31,361 nucleotides of DNA from JACCZZ01 sp044227805 (GCA_044227805.1 JBGAWA010000047.1:1-31361), one strand, 5' to 3'. Counted from the stretch's first letter, positions 7,521 to 16,620 are shown. The notes: a model not told the origin generated them from the letters alone. A program made the numbers and translations.

Positions 7521-8714
7521 ATGGAAGTACTTTCACACCGGATCAACAGACTGGCAGAATCAGAGACTTTGCAAATGGCAAAGCTGAGCCGCGAACTCAG
7601 AAGCAAGGGTTTTGATATCATTGATCTCAGCCTTGGCGAACCGGATTTTCAAACACCAAAGCATATCGGTGATGCGGCGAAAAAGGCGATTGATGACGGT
7701 TACACAAAATATCCACCCGTAGCCGGTTACCTTGATTTACGGCAGGCCATCTCTGAAAAATTTAAACGAGACAATAATCTTAATTTTTCTCCGGAACAGA
7801 TCGTAGTGAGTACCGGCGCGAAGCAATCCATCGCCAACGTCATGATGGCCATGCTTGATCCGGGTGATGAAGTAATTCTTCCAAGTCCTTACTGGGTTAG
7901 CTACCGGGAAATCATCAAACTGGGGGAAGGCACCATGGTATTGATTCCCTCAACGGTTGAAAACAACTTCAAAATTTCACCGGATGAACTGGAGGAAGCC
8001 ATCAGTCCTCGCACTAAAATTTTCTGTTTTTCTTCTCCCTGCAATCCTTCAGGCACAGTGTACAGTAAGGATGAATTGAAAGCTTTTGCTGATGTGTTTG
8101 CGAGGCATCCCGGCATCTTTGTTATTTCTGATGAAATATATGAACACATCAATTTTACCGGTCATCATGAAAGTATTGCCCAGTTTGATTCGATGAAAGG
8201 GCGCGTAGTGGTGGTGAATGGCTGCTCAAAAGCTTATGCCATGACAGGCTGGAGACTGGGCTATATCGGAGCTCCGCTTTGGCTGGCAAAAGCCTGTGAA
8301 AAAATGCAAGGACAGATTACTTCTGGAGCCAGTTCTGTTTCACAGCGTGCAGCCCTGGCGGCCATCACCAGCGACCAGTCGGAAACAGACAAGATGGCCG
8401 CTGCCTTTCGTCAACGGCGCGACCTGGTGCTGAAATTACTGGCAGAAATACCGGGTATAGTTTCCAATAGGCCGGATGGCGCTTTTTATGTTTTTCCTGA
8501 TGTGAGTCACTTTTTCGGTAAATCGAACGGGGAGCAGATAATCATGAATGGTGATGACTTTTGCAACTATCTTATTTATCATGCTCATGTCACCCTCGTG
8601 CCTGGCGCCGCATTCGGAAATGAAAACTGTGTGCGACTATCGTATGCCACTTCGCAAGAGCATCTGACGGAAGCATTGAAAAGGATAAAAGATGCGTTGC
8701 AAAAATTAAAGTGA
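7521..8714 (+). CDS. Class I/II PLP-dependent aminotransferase (aspartate aminotransferase type)
   Basis: A 397-residue fold-type I aminotransferase, best fitting the aspartate/aromatic aminotransferase Ib subgroup, which interconverts amino acids with 2-oxoglutarate or oxaloacetate using PLP. Motifs: LSLGEPDFQTP (36-46), STGAKQSIAN (97-106), NPSG (175-178), SDEIYEH (203-209), the PLP lysine in GCSKAYAMTGWRLGY (Lys237), and the substrate-carboxylate Arg in NCVRLSYATS near the C-terminus. Length is normal. ATG start. The downstream kinase gene begins 22 bases after the stop, suggesting co-transcription. Exact substrate (Asp, aromatic, other) is not decidable from sequence reading. Confidence 0.93.
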   Translation: MEVLSHRINRLAESETLQMAKLSRELRSKGFDIIDLSLGEPDFQTPKHIGDAAKKAIDDGYTKYPPVAGYLDLRQAISEKFKRDNNLNFSPEQIVVSTGAKQSIANVMMAMLDPGDEVILPSPYWVSYREIIKLGEGTMVLIPSTVENNFKISPDELEEAISPRTKIFCFSSPCNPSGTVYSKDELKAFADVFARHPGIFVISDEIYEHINFTGHHESIAQFDSMKGRVVVVNGCSKAYAMTGWRLGYIGAPLWLAKACEKMQGQITSGASSVSQRAALAAITSDQSETDKMAAAFRQRRDLVLKLLAEIPGIVSNRPDGAFYVFPDVSHFFGKSNGEQIIMNGDDFCNYLIYHAHVTLVPGAAFGNENCVRLSYATSQEHLTEALKRIKDALQKLK

Positions 8715-8736
8715 CGGTCATCACAACCATTTTCCT

Positions 8737-9717
8737 TTGAACATAAGCAAAATCATAGAGCAATTTAAAGGTCGCAGGATTATTGTGGTCGGCGATGTGA
8801 TGCTCGATGTATATCTGCGAGGCACCGTTAACCGTATCTCACCTGAAGCTCCGGTACCGGTGGTTACGGTGGATGAAAAAGAGGAACGTCCGGGCGGCGC
8901 TGCCAATGTCGCGCTCAACCTCCGGTCTTTAGGTGCTATACCATTGCTTTGCGCTGTTACCGGAAAGGATGAAGCATTCCAATCCATTCGTCGCATACTG
9001 AAGAATAACAGGATGACAACAGAAGGTTTGCTGACTTCGCCTAACAGGCTTACCTCTGTAAAAACAAGAGTACTCAGCAGGAATCAGCAGATGCTGAGAT
9101 ATGATTCGGAGATGACGGCAGAACTTAATGGTGATGAAGAGAACAGGCTGATCAATAAGGTGACGGATATGATCAGGAAGCATAAGCCGGCAGCACTCAT
9201 CTTTGAAGATTATAATAAAGGGGTGCTCACCGAAAAAGTGATCCGTGACCTCATCAAAATCTGCAGATCGCAAAAAATACTAACTGCGGTTGACCCGAAA
9301 AAGAAAAATTTTTTCGCCTATAAGAATATTGACCTCTTCAAACCGAACCTGCGTGAAATCAGGGAAGCATTCAACAGCGACATCAGTGATATCAACAAGA
9401 CTGCTCTCACAGCCGTCTCAAATGAACTGATAAAGAAATTATCCAACAAGATTACCCTTATCACACTTTCCGAAATGGGTATCTTCTTTCATTCAGCTAA
9501 GGATTCCGGGATTTTTGCAGCTCACCATCGGGACATTGCTGATGTGTCAGGTGCCGGTGATACCGTGATTGCGGTAATGACGCTATGCCTTGCTATCGGG
9601 ATGTCATTACCCGAAGCAGCTAACCTCGCCAATATTGCCGGCGGACTTGTTTGTGAACATCCGGGGGTTGTACCGGTCACTGCCGGCATGCTGCTGAGCG
9701 AGTCTGCAAATAATTGA
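8737..9717 (+). CDS. rfaE1: RfaE1/HldE-type carbohydrate kinase (D-glycero-beta-D-manno-heptose-7-phosphate kinase family)
   Basis: A 326-residue PfkB/ribokinase-family kinase. The RfaE hallmark ISPEAPVPVV (34-43), GGAANVALNL (53-62), VDPKKKNFFAYKNIDLFKPN and the ATP-site DVSGAGDTVIAVM with the catalytic Asp near residue 271 are all visible. It lacks the C-terminal adenylyltransferase domain of the bifunctional enterobacterial HldE, so it is a stand-alone kinase. The expected reaction is phosphorylation of heptose-7-phosphate for LPS inner-core or other heptose-containing glycans. The start is TTG (8737), supported by MNISKIIEQFKGRRIIVVGD matching the family N-terminus. The large glycosyltransferase that follows fits an envelope-glycan context. 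Confidence 0.9.
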   Translation: MNISKIIEQFKGRRIIVVGDVMLDVYLRGTVNRISPEAPVPVVTVDEKEERPGGAANVALNLRSLGAIPLLCAVTGKDEAFQSIRRILKNNRMTTEGLLTSPNRLTSVKTRVLSRNQQMLRYDSEMTAELNGDEENRLINKVTDMIRKHKPAALIFEDYNKGVLTEKVIRDLIKICRSQKILTAVDPKKKNFFAYKNIDLFKPNLREIREAFNSDISDINKTALTAVSNELIKKLSNKITLITLSEMGIFFHSAKDSGIFAAHHRDIADVSGAGDTVIAVMTLCLAIGMSLPEAANLANIAGGLVCEHPGVVPVTAGMLLSESANN

Positions 9718-9941
9718 AGCTGAATGCTGCAAAAACCTGTTGCTGACATCATTTACAAATTGCGGTTGAATCAATTGCTTCTACCCGCCTCTGTCATATT
9801 TGTCATGAACCGTTGAATCTTTCCATTTTTGCTGCGGTACAAAAGGAAAATGCATGCTTCGAGCTGATCTCATCTTTATACCGCATTCCTTTACTTAATC
9901 TTTTCTGTTAATTTTCGGCCACTATAACTTCAGTTGCATTC

Positions 9942-11591
9942 ATGACGGTATCAAAGAAAAATGTCCCGCTGACAAAAAACGAAGCGAAGTTGTCGCTGGT
10001 GATTCCCTGTTATAATGAAGAACAGCGGATACCGAAATTAGTAAGCGGACTGCAGGAATTTGTGAAAAGAGGAATACTCAACCATGAAATTATCATCGTG
10101 GATGATGGCAGCACGGACGGAACTGTGCGGGGATTGCAATCCAATGATTTCCTGAAAAATTTATTGGATACTGGAAAATGTAAACTTATAAGGCTTGAAA
10201 AGAATCAGGGCAAAGGCGCTGCTTTGAAACAAGGTGTTACCGCCGCAACCGGTACGCATGTGCTGACGCTGGATGCGGATATGTCCTGCAAGCCGTCTGA
10301 GATAGAAAAATGGTTATCCATTAACAATAATAAACTGCCGGATGATGAAATCCTGATCGCTTCTCGTGAACATGCCGATTCTAAAATCACGGAAGTGGCA
10401 TCGCGCCGGTGGACCGGCCGCATCTTTAACTTCTGTGTCAGGCTGCTTACGCCGCTCAGCCATCGCGACACACAATGCGGATTTAAATTATATCCTGTTG
10501 AAATAGCCAAAGATCTCTTTGCTGCACAACGATCCACTGGATGGGCACATGATGTGGAACTATTATACCATGCGCGGCAAAAAAACATTTCGGTTAACGA
10601 TATGCCCGTGAAATGGGAAGCACAATCAGGCAGTAAAATATCACCCATAAGAGATTCCCTTCCGATGTTCTTAAGCGTGCTGGCTGTTTCAATCAGGCTG
10701 AAATGGGAATACTATATCAAGGCTCCGTTATCATTGCTGTTTATAAAAAACAATGACACGATTGATGAAGCGGAGAAGCAAGACGCGATTTTCCGAATGC
10801 TGTTCGCCGTTTCAACGGTGCTTTTGTTCTTCGTCATGACCACACTCAGCTTTCAATTCGGCATCACAGGAGATGAAAGAGTGCAAAAGGATTATGGCGA
10901 AAAAGTGCTGGACTATTTTACCACGATGGGAAAGGATAAAGCCGCGCTGGAATTTAAAAACCTCTATTTCTACGGCGGATTCTTCGACATGCTTTGTGCA
11001 GCTGCCAACCGGTATATCGGCGTGCTTGATCCTTACGATATGCGGCATCTTCTCAATGCTGTTTTCGGTTTCCTGATGATTTTTTTTGCGGCATTGATTG
11101 CTCAACGGCTAGGCAACTGGCGCAGCGGCTTCATTGCTTTGGTGTTGCTGGCCATTTCTCCGCAGTTGTTCGGCCAGTCAATGAACAACCCTAAGGATAT
11201 CCCCTTTGCCGCTGCTTATGCCTTTTCCATTTACCAGTTCTTCAAGTGGATCAAGGAATTGCCTAACCCTTCCATCAGGACATTAATTTATGCATCTGTG
11301 GGAATTGCAGTTGCCATAGGCATCCGCGTCGGCGGTTTGATCCTCGTAGGCATACTGATTGTTTTCCTGGTTGCAGAATGGTTGTTCAACAAGAACGTAC
11401 GCGAAAAATTAATGAAGCAAGGTGCATTGCCAAGGCTTCTAAAACATGTGGTACTGGTATCCGCTGCAGGCTATTTTGGCGCGCTCCTCTTCTGGCCTTA
11501 CGGGCTGGGAGGCTCCTTCAGCAACCCATTTAAAGCGCTGGGCGAAATGCAGAATTTTTCAACCTACCATCAGGATACTGTTTGCCGGTAA
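9942..11591 (+). CDS. GT2 plus GT-C (GT39-like) glycosyltransferase, 5' part of a frameshifted gene
   Basis: The N-terminal ~260 residues are a GT2 domain of the dolichyl/polyprenyl-phosphate hexose synthase type: IPCYNEE (21-27), IVDDGSTDG (52-60), DADMS (111-115), DTQCGFKLY (176-184) and GWAHDVELLY (200-209). From about residue 285 a polytopic GT-C region begins, with ITGDERVQKDYGE after the first membrane helix (the DE pair at 311-312 resembles the catalytic acidic pair of GT39 proteins) and SMNNPKDIPFAAAYAF. The frame ends with a TAA at 11589-11591. The last eleven or so codons are out of register: dropping one T from the T5 run at 11555-11559 joins this frame to the one continuing to 12765. 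Presumably it makes a lipid-linked sugar and transfers it across the membrane. Confidence 0.85.
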   Translation: MTVSKKNVPLTKNEAKLSLVIPCYNEEQRIPKLVSGLQEFVKRGILNHEIIIVDDGSTDGTVRGLQSNDFLKNLLDTGKCKLIRLEKNQGKGAALKQGVTAATGTHVLTLDADMSCKPSEIEKWLSINNNKLPDDEILIASREHADSKITEVASRRWTGRIFNFCVRLLTPLSHRDTQCGFKLYPVEIAKDLFAAQRSTGWAHDVELLYHARQKNISVNDMPVKWEAQSGSKISPIRDSLPMFLSVLAVSIRLKWEYYIKAPLSLLFIKNNDTIDEAEKQDAIFRMLFAVSTVLLFFVMTTLSFQFGITGDERVQKDYGEKVLDYFTTMGKDKAALEFKNLYFYGGFFDMLCAAANRYIGVLDPYDMRHLLNAVFGFLMIFFAALIAQRLGNWRSGFIALVLLAISPQLFGQSMNNPKDIPFAAAYAFSIYQFFKWIKELPNPSIRTLIYASVGIAVAIGIRVGGLILVGILIVFLVAEWLFNKNVREKLMKQGALPRLLKHVVLVSAAGYFGALLFWPYGLGGSFSNPFKALGEMQNFSTYHQDTVCR

Positions 11592-12765
11592 GCATATTAT
11601 GTCGAATGAAGTGCCCTGGAACTATATCCCCACCTGGATTTCCATTACCACCCCGCTGATCATCCTCTTCCCTGCTCTACTAATGGCTGCTGCAAGCCTG
11701 TTCACCAGGAAGATCTTCCGATGGGAATATATACTGCTACTCACCTTTGCTATCGTTTTTCCTTGGGCTTATGCTGTCTATAAAAAATCGTCACTCTACG
11801 ACGGGCTAAGGCATTTCCTTTTTATCGTTCCGCTGCTGACAGTGCTCGCCGCACTTTTTTTTGAAGTACTGTTTCACATGGCTAAAAACAGAATCATTGC
11901 GATCATCATAGCGCTTGTATTGTTAGCGGGGATCTTTCTACCGCTTTCCTGGTCGATTAAAAATCATCCGGATGAATATTGTTACTTCAATGAATTGACA
12001 GGCGGGATAAAAGGCGCCTATGGAAATTATGAAACGGATTATTGGATGAACAGCATCCGCGAAACCAGCAATTGGTTTCATCAACAGGAAGGACTCATCA
12101 GTGATCAAAGGAAAATTACGGTGGCAACCAACTGCATCGAACCGGTAAAATATTATTTCAGAAATGATACCGCCCATGTTAATGTGATTTATGTACGTTA
12201 CTATTCGCGAGCTGAAAAAGACTGGGACTATGGTATTTTCTATTCCCGCTTTATTGATCAGTCGCAACTGAAAAACAAATCGTGGCCCAATACACATACT
12301 ATCTACGCAGCAAAAGCTGATGATATTCCATTGAGCATCGTGGTAGAAAGAAAAGATAAATCAGATTTTTATGCTGGGGTCGCGCTGGACAGTAAAAATA
12401 TAAAGGCGGCAGACTCACTATATACCCTCGCTGTAAAATATGATCCAAAAAATGAAGAAGCACTCACAGGCCTCGGCACCGCACAGTTACAGTTGAATGA
12501 ACCGCAGAAAGCCATTCAATCCATTACACAATCGTTGCAGGTTTATCCTGCGAATTTCGCCGCCCTCAGCCTGTTAGGACTTGCCTATGCACAATCCGGC
12601 AAAACAGAACAGGCGATTCAGCTGCTGAATCAGTCACTCCAATCAAATCCCAATAATCCGCAGGCTTATTATTATCTCGGACTGATCTATCAGCAGAAAG
12701 GAGATAATGCAACAGCGCAAAGGTATTTTGATGTGGTGAAGCAGTTTCAACAATCCGGGCAATAA
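11560..12765 (+). CDS. GT-C membrane region plus TPR repeats, 3' part of the frameshifted glycosyltransferase
   Basis: In the frame entered after the T5 run at 11555-11559 the protein continues as QPTIRILFAGKHI, then EVPWNYIPTWISITTPL, the segment expected at this point in GT39-like Bacteroidota proteins. Three or four membrane helices follow (for example IIALVLLAGIFLPLSW), then a soluble periplasmic part, GNYETDYW, and about three TPR units from residue ~290 (KAADSLYTLAVKYDPKNEEA, ALSLLGLAYAQSGKTEQAI, PQAYYYLGLIYQQKGDNATA). If expressed alone, the first ATG is 11599. Repaired, the whole gene would encode about 940 residues. The methyltransferase gene begins 52 bases downstream. Confidence 0.8.
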   Translation, partial: QPTIRILFAGKHIMSNEVPWNYIPTWISITTPLIILFPALLMAAASLFTRKIFRWEYILLLTFAIVFPWAYAVYKKSSLYDGLRHFLFIVPLLTVLAALFFEVLFHMAKNRIIAIIIALVLLAGIFLPLSWSIKNHPDEYCYFNELTGGIKGAYGNYETDYWMNSIRETSNWFHQQEGLISDQRKITVATNCIEPVKYYFRNDTAHVNVIYVRYYSRAEKDWDYGIFYSRFIDQSQLKNKSWPNTHTIYAAKADDIPLSIVVERKDKSDFYAGVALDSKNIKAADSLYTLAVKYDPKNEEALTGLGTAQLQLNEPQKAIQSITQSLQVYPANFAALSLLGLAYAQSGKTEQAIQLLNQSLQSNPNNPQAYYYLGLIYQQKGDNATAQRYFDVVKQFQQSGQ

Positions 12766-12817
12766 ATCACCTGCAGCATCAGCATCAATTCATGAATAAA
12801 ACAGTATTCATACTGCA

Positions 12818-13543
12818 ATGGACCTGAAAGAACTGGAAAGTGGTGTAAACCCCAAAATTCACTGGTACTACCAGTCAAAAAAAATTCCGCTTGTTAAGTA
12901 TGTAAAGAAGGTTTACAACGAATGTAAAATTCCACTCACCTTGATTGATGTAGGATCAGGCTCGGGATTTTTCATGTATGAATTGCTGGAACAGGTTCCT
13001 TCGATGATTTCGAAGGTTTACCTTGTCGATATCGGTTACACCGATGATGAAGTGGCTGCTACCGGAAATAATCTGGTGGAAAAAACACATTCACTTCCAC
13101 CTAACATACAAAATGCGGTGGTAATCATGATGGATGTGCTCGAGCACCTTGAGGATGCTCATGCCATGTTGCATGCGATTAAGAAAAATACTTCCGGAAG
13201 CAATAATCATTTCTTTATTACAGTACCTGCATTTATGAATCTTTGGTCAGGCCACGATGTATATCTCGGGCATTACCGGCGCTATACTTCCACCACCTTG
13301 CGCAGGCTCTTGGCTGATTGCTCCTATGGAAAACAAAGTATCTACTATCTATACGGCAGCATCTTTCCGCTGGTGTGGCTTGCCAGGAAATTCGCTTCAA
13401 AAAAAGAAAACCCGGAATCAGATATGAAACCGGCAGGAAGCCTGGCAAATGCTGTATTAAAAACCGTATGCACGCTTGAAATGCCCTTTCGTCGTGTGAA
13501 TGTAATTGCAGGTGTTTCAGTGGTAGCAGAAGGTACCATTTGA
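12818..13543 (+). CDS. Class I SAM-dependent methyltransferase
   Basis: A 241-residue methyltransferase of the Methyltransf_11/23 type. The SAM-binding glycine loop LIDVGSGSGFF (42-52) and the post-II motif MMDVLEHLEDAH (104-115) are clear. GHDVYLGHYRRYT is a motif common in methyltransferases encoded beside glycan or lipid-linked sugar genes. A hydrophobic patch YYLYGSIFPLVWLARKF (about 175-191) may allow membrane association. It starts shortly after the large glycosyltransferase, so a role in modifying the same glycan or lipid is plausible but unproven. Length is normal. ATG start. Confidence 0.88.
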   Translation: MDLKELESGVNPKIHWYYQSKKIPLVKYVKKVYNECKIPLTLIDVGSGSGFFMYELLEQVPSMISKVYLVDIGYTDDEVAATGNNLVEKTHSLPPNIQNAVVIMMDVLEHLEDAHAMLHAIKKNTSGSNNHFFITVPAFMNLWSGHDVYLGHYRRYTSTTLRRLLADCSYGKQSIYYLYGSIFPLVWLARKFASKKENPESDMKPAGSLANAVLKTVCTLEMPFRRVNVIAGVSVVAEGTI

Positions 13544-13623
13544 TTTTTGGTGGCAAGGTTTCTATGGCGGATCTCAGAAAGGTGCAGGCGAAGAACGGAA
13601 CACGCATTTTACAGTTAAAAAGC

Positions 13624-13662
13624 AGCAGTGGGTTGAACCCCCACATAACACTGCTTTATATT
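13624..13662 (+). terminator. Possible terminator hairpin after the methyltransferase gene
   Basis: AGCAGTG (13624-13630) pairs with CACTGCT (13649-13655), with a smaller alternative hairpin GTGGG/CCCAC inside, and TTTATATTT follows. The loop is large and the T tract imperfect. It lies about 80 nt after the methyltransferase stop. The rest of the 13544-13839 gap shows nothing else I can name. Confidence 0.4.
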
Positions 13663-13839
13663 TGTGAACTTTTTTTCTGATAATATAAACGCCCCATTGC
13701 CAAGGATAAGACATACTGAAACGGGATTCTTCCATTGAAAATTCCGGGTTGAATCAGAGTGAATATGTATGCTGAAGTAATTAATTTCATGCGGCCTTCC
13801 TACAAGTATTTAATACTCATTGAAACTTAACCGAAAACC

Positions 13840-14505
13840 ATGGCACAATTACATCCTCAAACACTCAGGTTTCTTTCCAGCCTTAATAAAAACAACAACA
13901 AAGAATGGTTTGAAAAAAACAGGTCAACGTACGAAGCAATACGATCAGCTTATGTAGAAGTTATTGGCGCCATTATCAATGAAGTCTCACACTTTGATGC
14001 TTCCGTAGCGCATTTAGATCCTAAGAAATGCCTGTTCAGAATTAATCGCGACATTCGCTTTTCCTCCAATAAAGCACCCTATAAAATCAATATCGGTGCT
14101 GCGATGGCGAAAGGTGGTAAGAATGCCCTTTCAGCAGGATATTATGTCCATGTGCAACCTGGTGAGAACTTTGCCGGCGGTGGAATCTGGATGCCGGAAG
14201 CGTCGCAACTAAGCAAAATACGGCAGGAAATTGACTACAATTTCCATGAATTTAGGAAAATTGTGACTGCTTCATCCTTTCGAAAGACCTTCGGTGACCT
14301 CGATCAGGAAGCAAAACTTGCCAGGCCACCCAAAAACTATACACCAGAAAATCCGGCAATAGAATACCTGAAGCTAAAAAGTTTTGTGGCAAGCGTTCAG
14401 TTGACAGATGATGATGTTCTATCCAGGAGTTTTGTTAAAAAAGTAACTATGAAATTTAAGGAAATGTATCCATTGATCAGTTTCCTCAACAGGGCGGTTG
14501 AATGA
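13840..14505 (+). CDS. DUF2461 domain-containing protein
   Basis: A 221-residue protein matching the DUF2461 family (TIGR02453). It shows NKEWFEKNRSTYE (20-32) near the start, LFRINRDIRFSSNKAPYK (65-82), GYYVHVQPGENFAGGGIW (100-117) and PPKNYTPENPAIEYLKLKSF near 168-187. The family is widespread in Bacteroidota and actinobacteria with no established biochemical role. It appears to stand alone, with about 300 bases upstream and 209 downstream. ATG start fixed by the family N-terminus (LHPQTLRFLSSL). Confidence 0.93.
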   Translation: MAQLHPQTLRFLSSLNKNNNKEWFEKNRSTYEAIRSAYVEVIGAIINEVSHFDASVAHLDPKKCLFRINRDIRFSSNKAPYKINIGAAMAKGGKNALSAGYYVHVQPGENFAGGGIWMPEASQLSKIRQEIDYNFHEFRKIVTASSFRKTFGDLDQEAKLARPPKNYTPENPAIEYLKLKSFVASVQLTDDDVLSRSFVKKVTMKFKEMYPLISFLNRAVE

Positions 14506-14714
14506 AACCGGATTTATTGGAAAATCTTGCTGTCCAGTTCCTCTGGATTGCATTTCTTTCGCTAAATACCTCATTTCTGAACAATTTTCATATTTTTTAC
14601 ACTTCAAGTCAGCCTTAATGGCATGCTTCTGCGCTTTATTCAGCCTTAATGGCAGATAATTTTCAGTGGTATATGCATTGCTAAAGTGGGAGTCAAACTA
14701 AAAACTCTAAAGCC

Positions 14715-15161
14715 ATGACACTTGTAAAGTTCAAAAATGACATTCATCCGTTTCAGAAATGGGTGAATGAAACGTTAGACGTATTTAACCGCGATGACTT
14801 CGCCTCTTTAACCGACAACCGCACATTTGGTTACCTGCCGCCGGTTAATGTAAAGGAAAGCAAAGATCAGTTTCATATTGAACTGATTGCACCAGGCAGA
14901 AACAAGAATGATTTCAACATCACGCTTGAAAAAGACCTGCTGACCATTTCCAACAAAATGGAGCGCAATGAAGAAGAATCGAATGAGAAATGGGCCCGCA
15001 GAGAGTACAGCTTTGCCGCTTTCACACGCACCTTCAGTTTGCCTGAAACTGCTGATGGCTCAAAGATTAGTGCTGAATATGTGGACGGCGTACTGAAAGT
15101 GAGTATCGGAAAAAAAGAACAAGCCATTGACAAAGGCGCGATTGAAATTAAGATTTCATAA
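14715..15161 (+). CDS. Hsp20/alpha-crystallin family small heat-shock protein
   Basis: A 148-residue small heat-shock protein, an ATP-independent holdase that keeps unfolding proteins soluble. The alpha-crystallin domain spans about residues 40-140: PPVNVKESKDQFHIELIAPG (42-61), the ISNKMERNEEESNEKWARRE loop, REYSFAAFTRTFSLPE (96-111) and the signature EYVDGVLKVSIGKKE (121-135). A C-terminal IEI motif (143-145), which docks into neighbouring subunits, is present. Length is normal for bacterial Hsp20. A strong terminator follows about 90 nt after the stop. No CIRCE-like inverted repeat is seen upstream. Confidence 0.95.
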   Translation: MTLVKFKNDIHPFQKWVNETLDVFNRDDFASLTDNRTFGYLPPVNVKESKDQFHIELIAPGRNKNDFNITLEKDLLTISNKMERNEEESNEKWARREYSFAAFTRTFSLPETADGSKISAEYVDGVLKVSIGKKEQAIDKGAIEIKIS

Positions 15162-15247
15162 GTAAAACCGACATTCTGCAGCTCCAAATCGTTGCAAAGC
15201 GGGATTTATCCTCTGAAAGATTTGGATTTTAAGGTGGAGGGTGTTTT

Positions 15248-15279
15248 AAAGGCGATCCGCAAGCCGGGTCGCCTTTTTT
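15248..15279 (+). terminator. Strong rho-independent terminator after hsp20
   Basis: AAAGGCGATCC pairs with the opposing GGGTCGCCTTT (one G-U pair) around a 7-nt loop (15259-15265), followed by a six-base T run (15274-15279). The A-rich 5' flank and T tail fit an intrinsic terminator for the Hsp20 transcript. Confidence 0.92.
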
Positions 15280-15450
15280 ATTTCATCTTGCGAGAACCAC
15301 GCCCCTGCAGGGAAAATCTTCGTGACATGCGGTCGATAATCAAATACTCAAAAAAAAAATCCGCCATTACTTGTGTGATTGATTTGTTTGATTATATTAC
15401 AAACATACGATTTGACAATATTACAATCATCCATTTCAATCTACTGACGC

Positions 15451-15831
15451 ATGAAGGCAATAACAAACAACAAAACCTCCTTTCCTGAATCATCTATTCA
15501 GTTACCGGAAGAGAAAGTAACGGCTCCCCACGCAACTCCACTGGATCAGTTTGACTCTTTAACACCTTACCGGTTAGGCCCTGTTTTTTATGCTGGACGT
15601 TCTCCGTTTAAAATCAGGGTGATGATACTCACCTGCTTTGCCCTTGCCGAAGATCACCCGGGAGAAGCCGGTTCTTACATCACCTATGTAGGCTACAAAA
15701 AGGAAACTGATCAGGAATTTGATTTTGATGAAATGATTCCAAGCACTAATGAAGAAGATGCACTAAGAACGCATTCAAAAGCCTGTGGTTTTTTTGGAAA
15801 CTCTCCGCTATTTGTGCATTCCGCTACCTGA
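15451..15831 (+). CDS. Hypothetical 126-residue protein
   Basis: I do not recognise a family. The frame looks coding: balanced composition, two clear hydrophobic strands in the middle (KIRVMILTCFALAE, SYITYVGYKKE) and an acidic stretch FDFDEMIPSTNEEDA. The first 35 residues are Ser/Thr/Pro-rich and probably disordered. There is no signal peptide or membrane helix. It follows the hsp20 terminator and so needs its own promoter; the AT-rich DNA at 15350-15440 could hold it, but I see no full TAnnTTTG match. It is probably lineage-specific. Confidence 0.6.
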   Translation: MKAITNNKTSFPESSIQLPEEKVTAPHATPLDQFDSLTPYRLGPVFYAGRSPFKIRVMILTCFALAEDHPGEAGSYITYVGYKKETDQEFDFDEMIPSTNEEDALRTHSKACGFFGNSPLFVHSAT

Positions 15832-16139
15832 TTCAACATGGAGTATGTTTTCTAAAAAACGTAAGATATTTCGATAGACTATACAAAACTCAAATCGAAA
15901 TGACTACGTGCATTTTTGAAATTTTGTATTCAGCAATTGGAGGATGGTGCTATCCTTTTCACTACAGTACTTAGGGTTCTCCACCGAAAAAAGATTTTCG
16001 CGTTTTGTCGAAGTGAAAAAACAATTCATCATCGAACTGGCGCTTTTGGTCTTAATTATCAAATGATGCTGTAACATTTGTTGTGTGAATCCGACTTACC
16101 GTTACACAAACAATATTCATTCAAACAAAAAAACAGCTT
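15832..16139. other. Non-coding stretch with an inverted repeat
   Basis: No gene is seen. An 8-bp perfect inverted repeat, ATTTCGAT (15868-15875) and ATCGAAAT (15894-15901), is separated by 18 nt. A related TCGAAGTG string occurs near 16009. Sequences ending in TCGAAATGAC are common in Bacteroidota intergenic repeats as far as I recall. It could end the upstream transcript weakly; there is no T run. Confidence 0.5.
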
Positions 16140-16565
16140 ATGAAAAACTCTTCAGCTTACAGCATTACTACAGCAGGCGTCATGCTGTTTATGTTGCTGG
16201 TAACATTGTTCAATTTCACCCTGAACGCTGCGGGGAAAAAACCTTCCGCCGAGGTAAATGCCAACATTCCGGAACAATGGAAAAGCAACATCGTGAAAGA
16301 ACAAAACGGTGCAGTAACTTCTTTTTCGCTGGTAAACGGCAATGCCGCTCCAGTATTCCTGTTTTCTGTTACACAGATCCCGGAGCAGGAATGGATAAAG
16401 ATGAAAACCCAGATGCCGGAAATCAAAATCCTGCTTCACAAGGATGGAATGATTTATTACAGCTATAAAAATCCAAAGGAAAAAATAAAAGGTATCAACG
16501 GCGATTTATACAGCCAGATTTATCCTTTCCTTGATCAGATGATCAGCAGTGTTCAGATCAACTAA
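16140..16565 (+). CDS. Small secreted protein of unknown function
   Basis: 141 residues starting with a signal-peptide-like N-terminus (MKNSSAYSITTAGVMLFMLL, hydrophobic to about residue 28, with a possible cleavage near LNAAGKKP). The mature part of about 110 residues has alternating strands (VTSFSLVNGNAAPVFLFSVT, IKILLHKDGMIYYSYKN) and ends in an amphipathic helix (YSQIYPFLDQMISSVQ). I do not recognise the family. It would be periplasmic or secreted; there is no lipobox. It stands alone, followed by a large palindrome that probably terminates it. Confidence 0.7.
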   Translation: MKNSSAYSITTAGVMLFMLLVTLFNFTLNAAGKKPSAEVNANIPEQWKSNIVKEQNGAVTSFSLVNGNAAPVFLFSVTQIPEQEWIKMKTQMPEIKILLHKDGMIYYSYKNPKEKIKGINGDLYSQIYPFLDQMISSVQIN

Positions 16566-16620
16566 TCCTTGAACTGCAGTCACCGGCCCTCAGCAGGCAA
16601 TCTTTTTTCACTGATTGCTA

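Noticed and set aside
10205..10648. 147-codon minus-strand frame
   Set aside because: Antisense to the GT2 domain, whose motifs are unambiguous.
15192..15488. 98-codon plus-strand frame after hsp20
   Set aside because: It runs through a strong rho-independent terminator and overlaps the better-supported gene starting at 15451.
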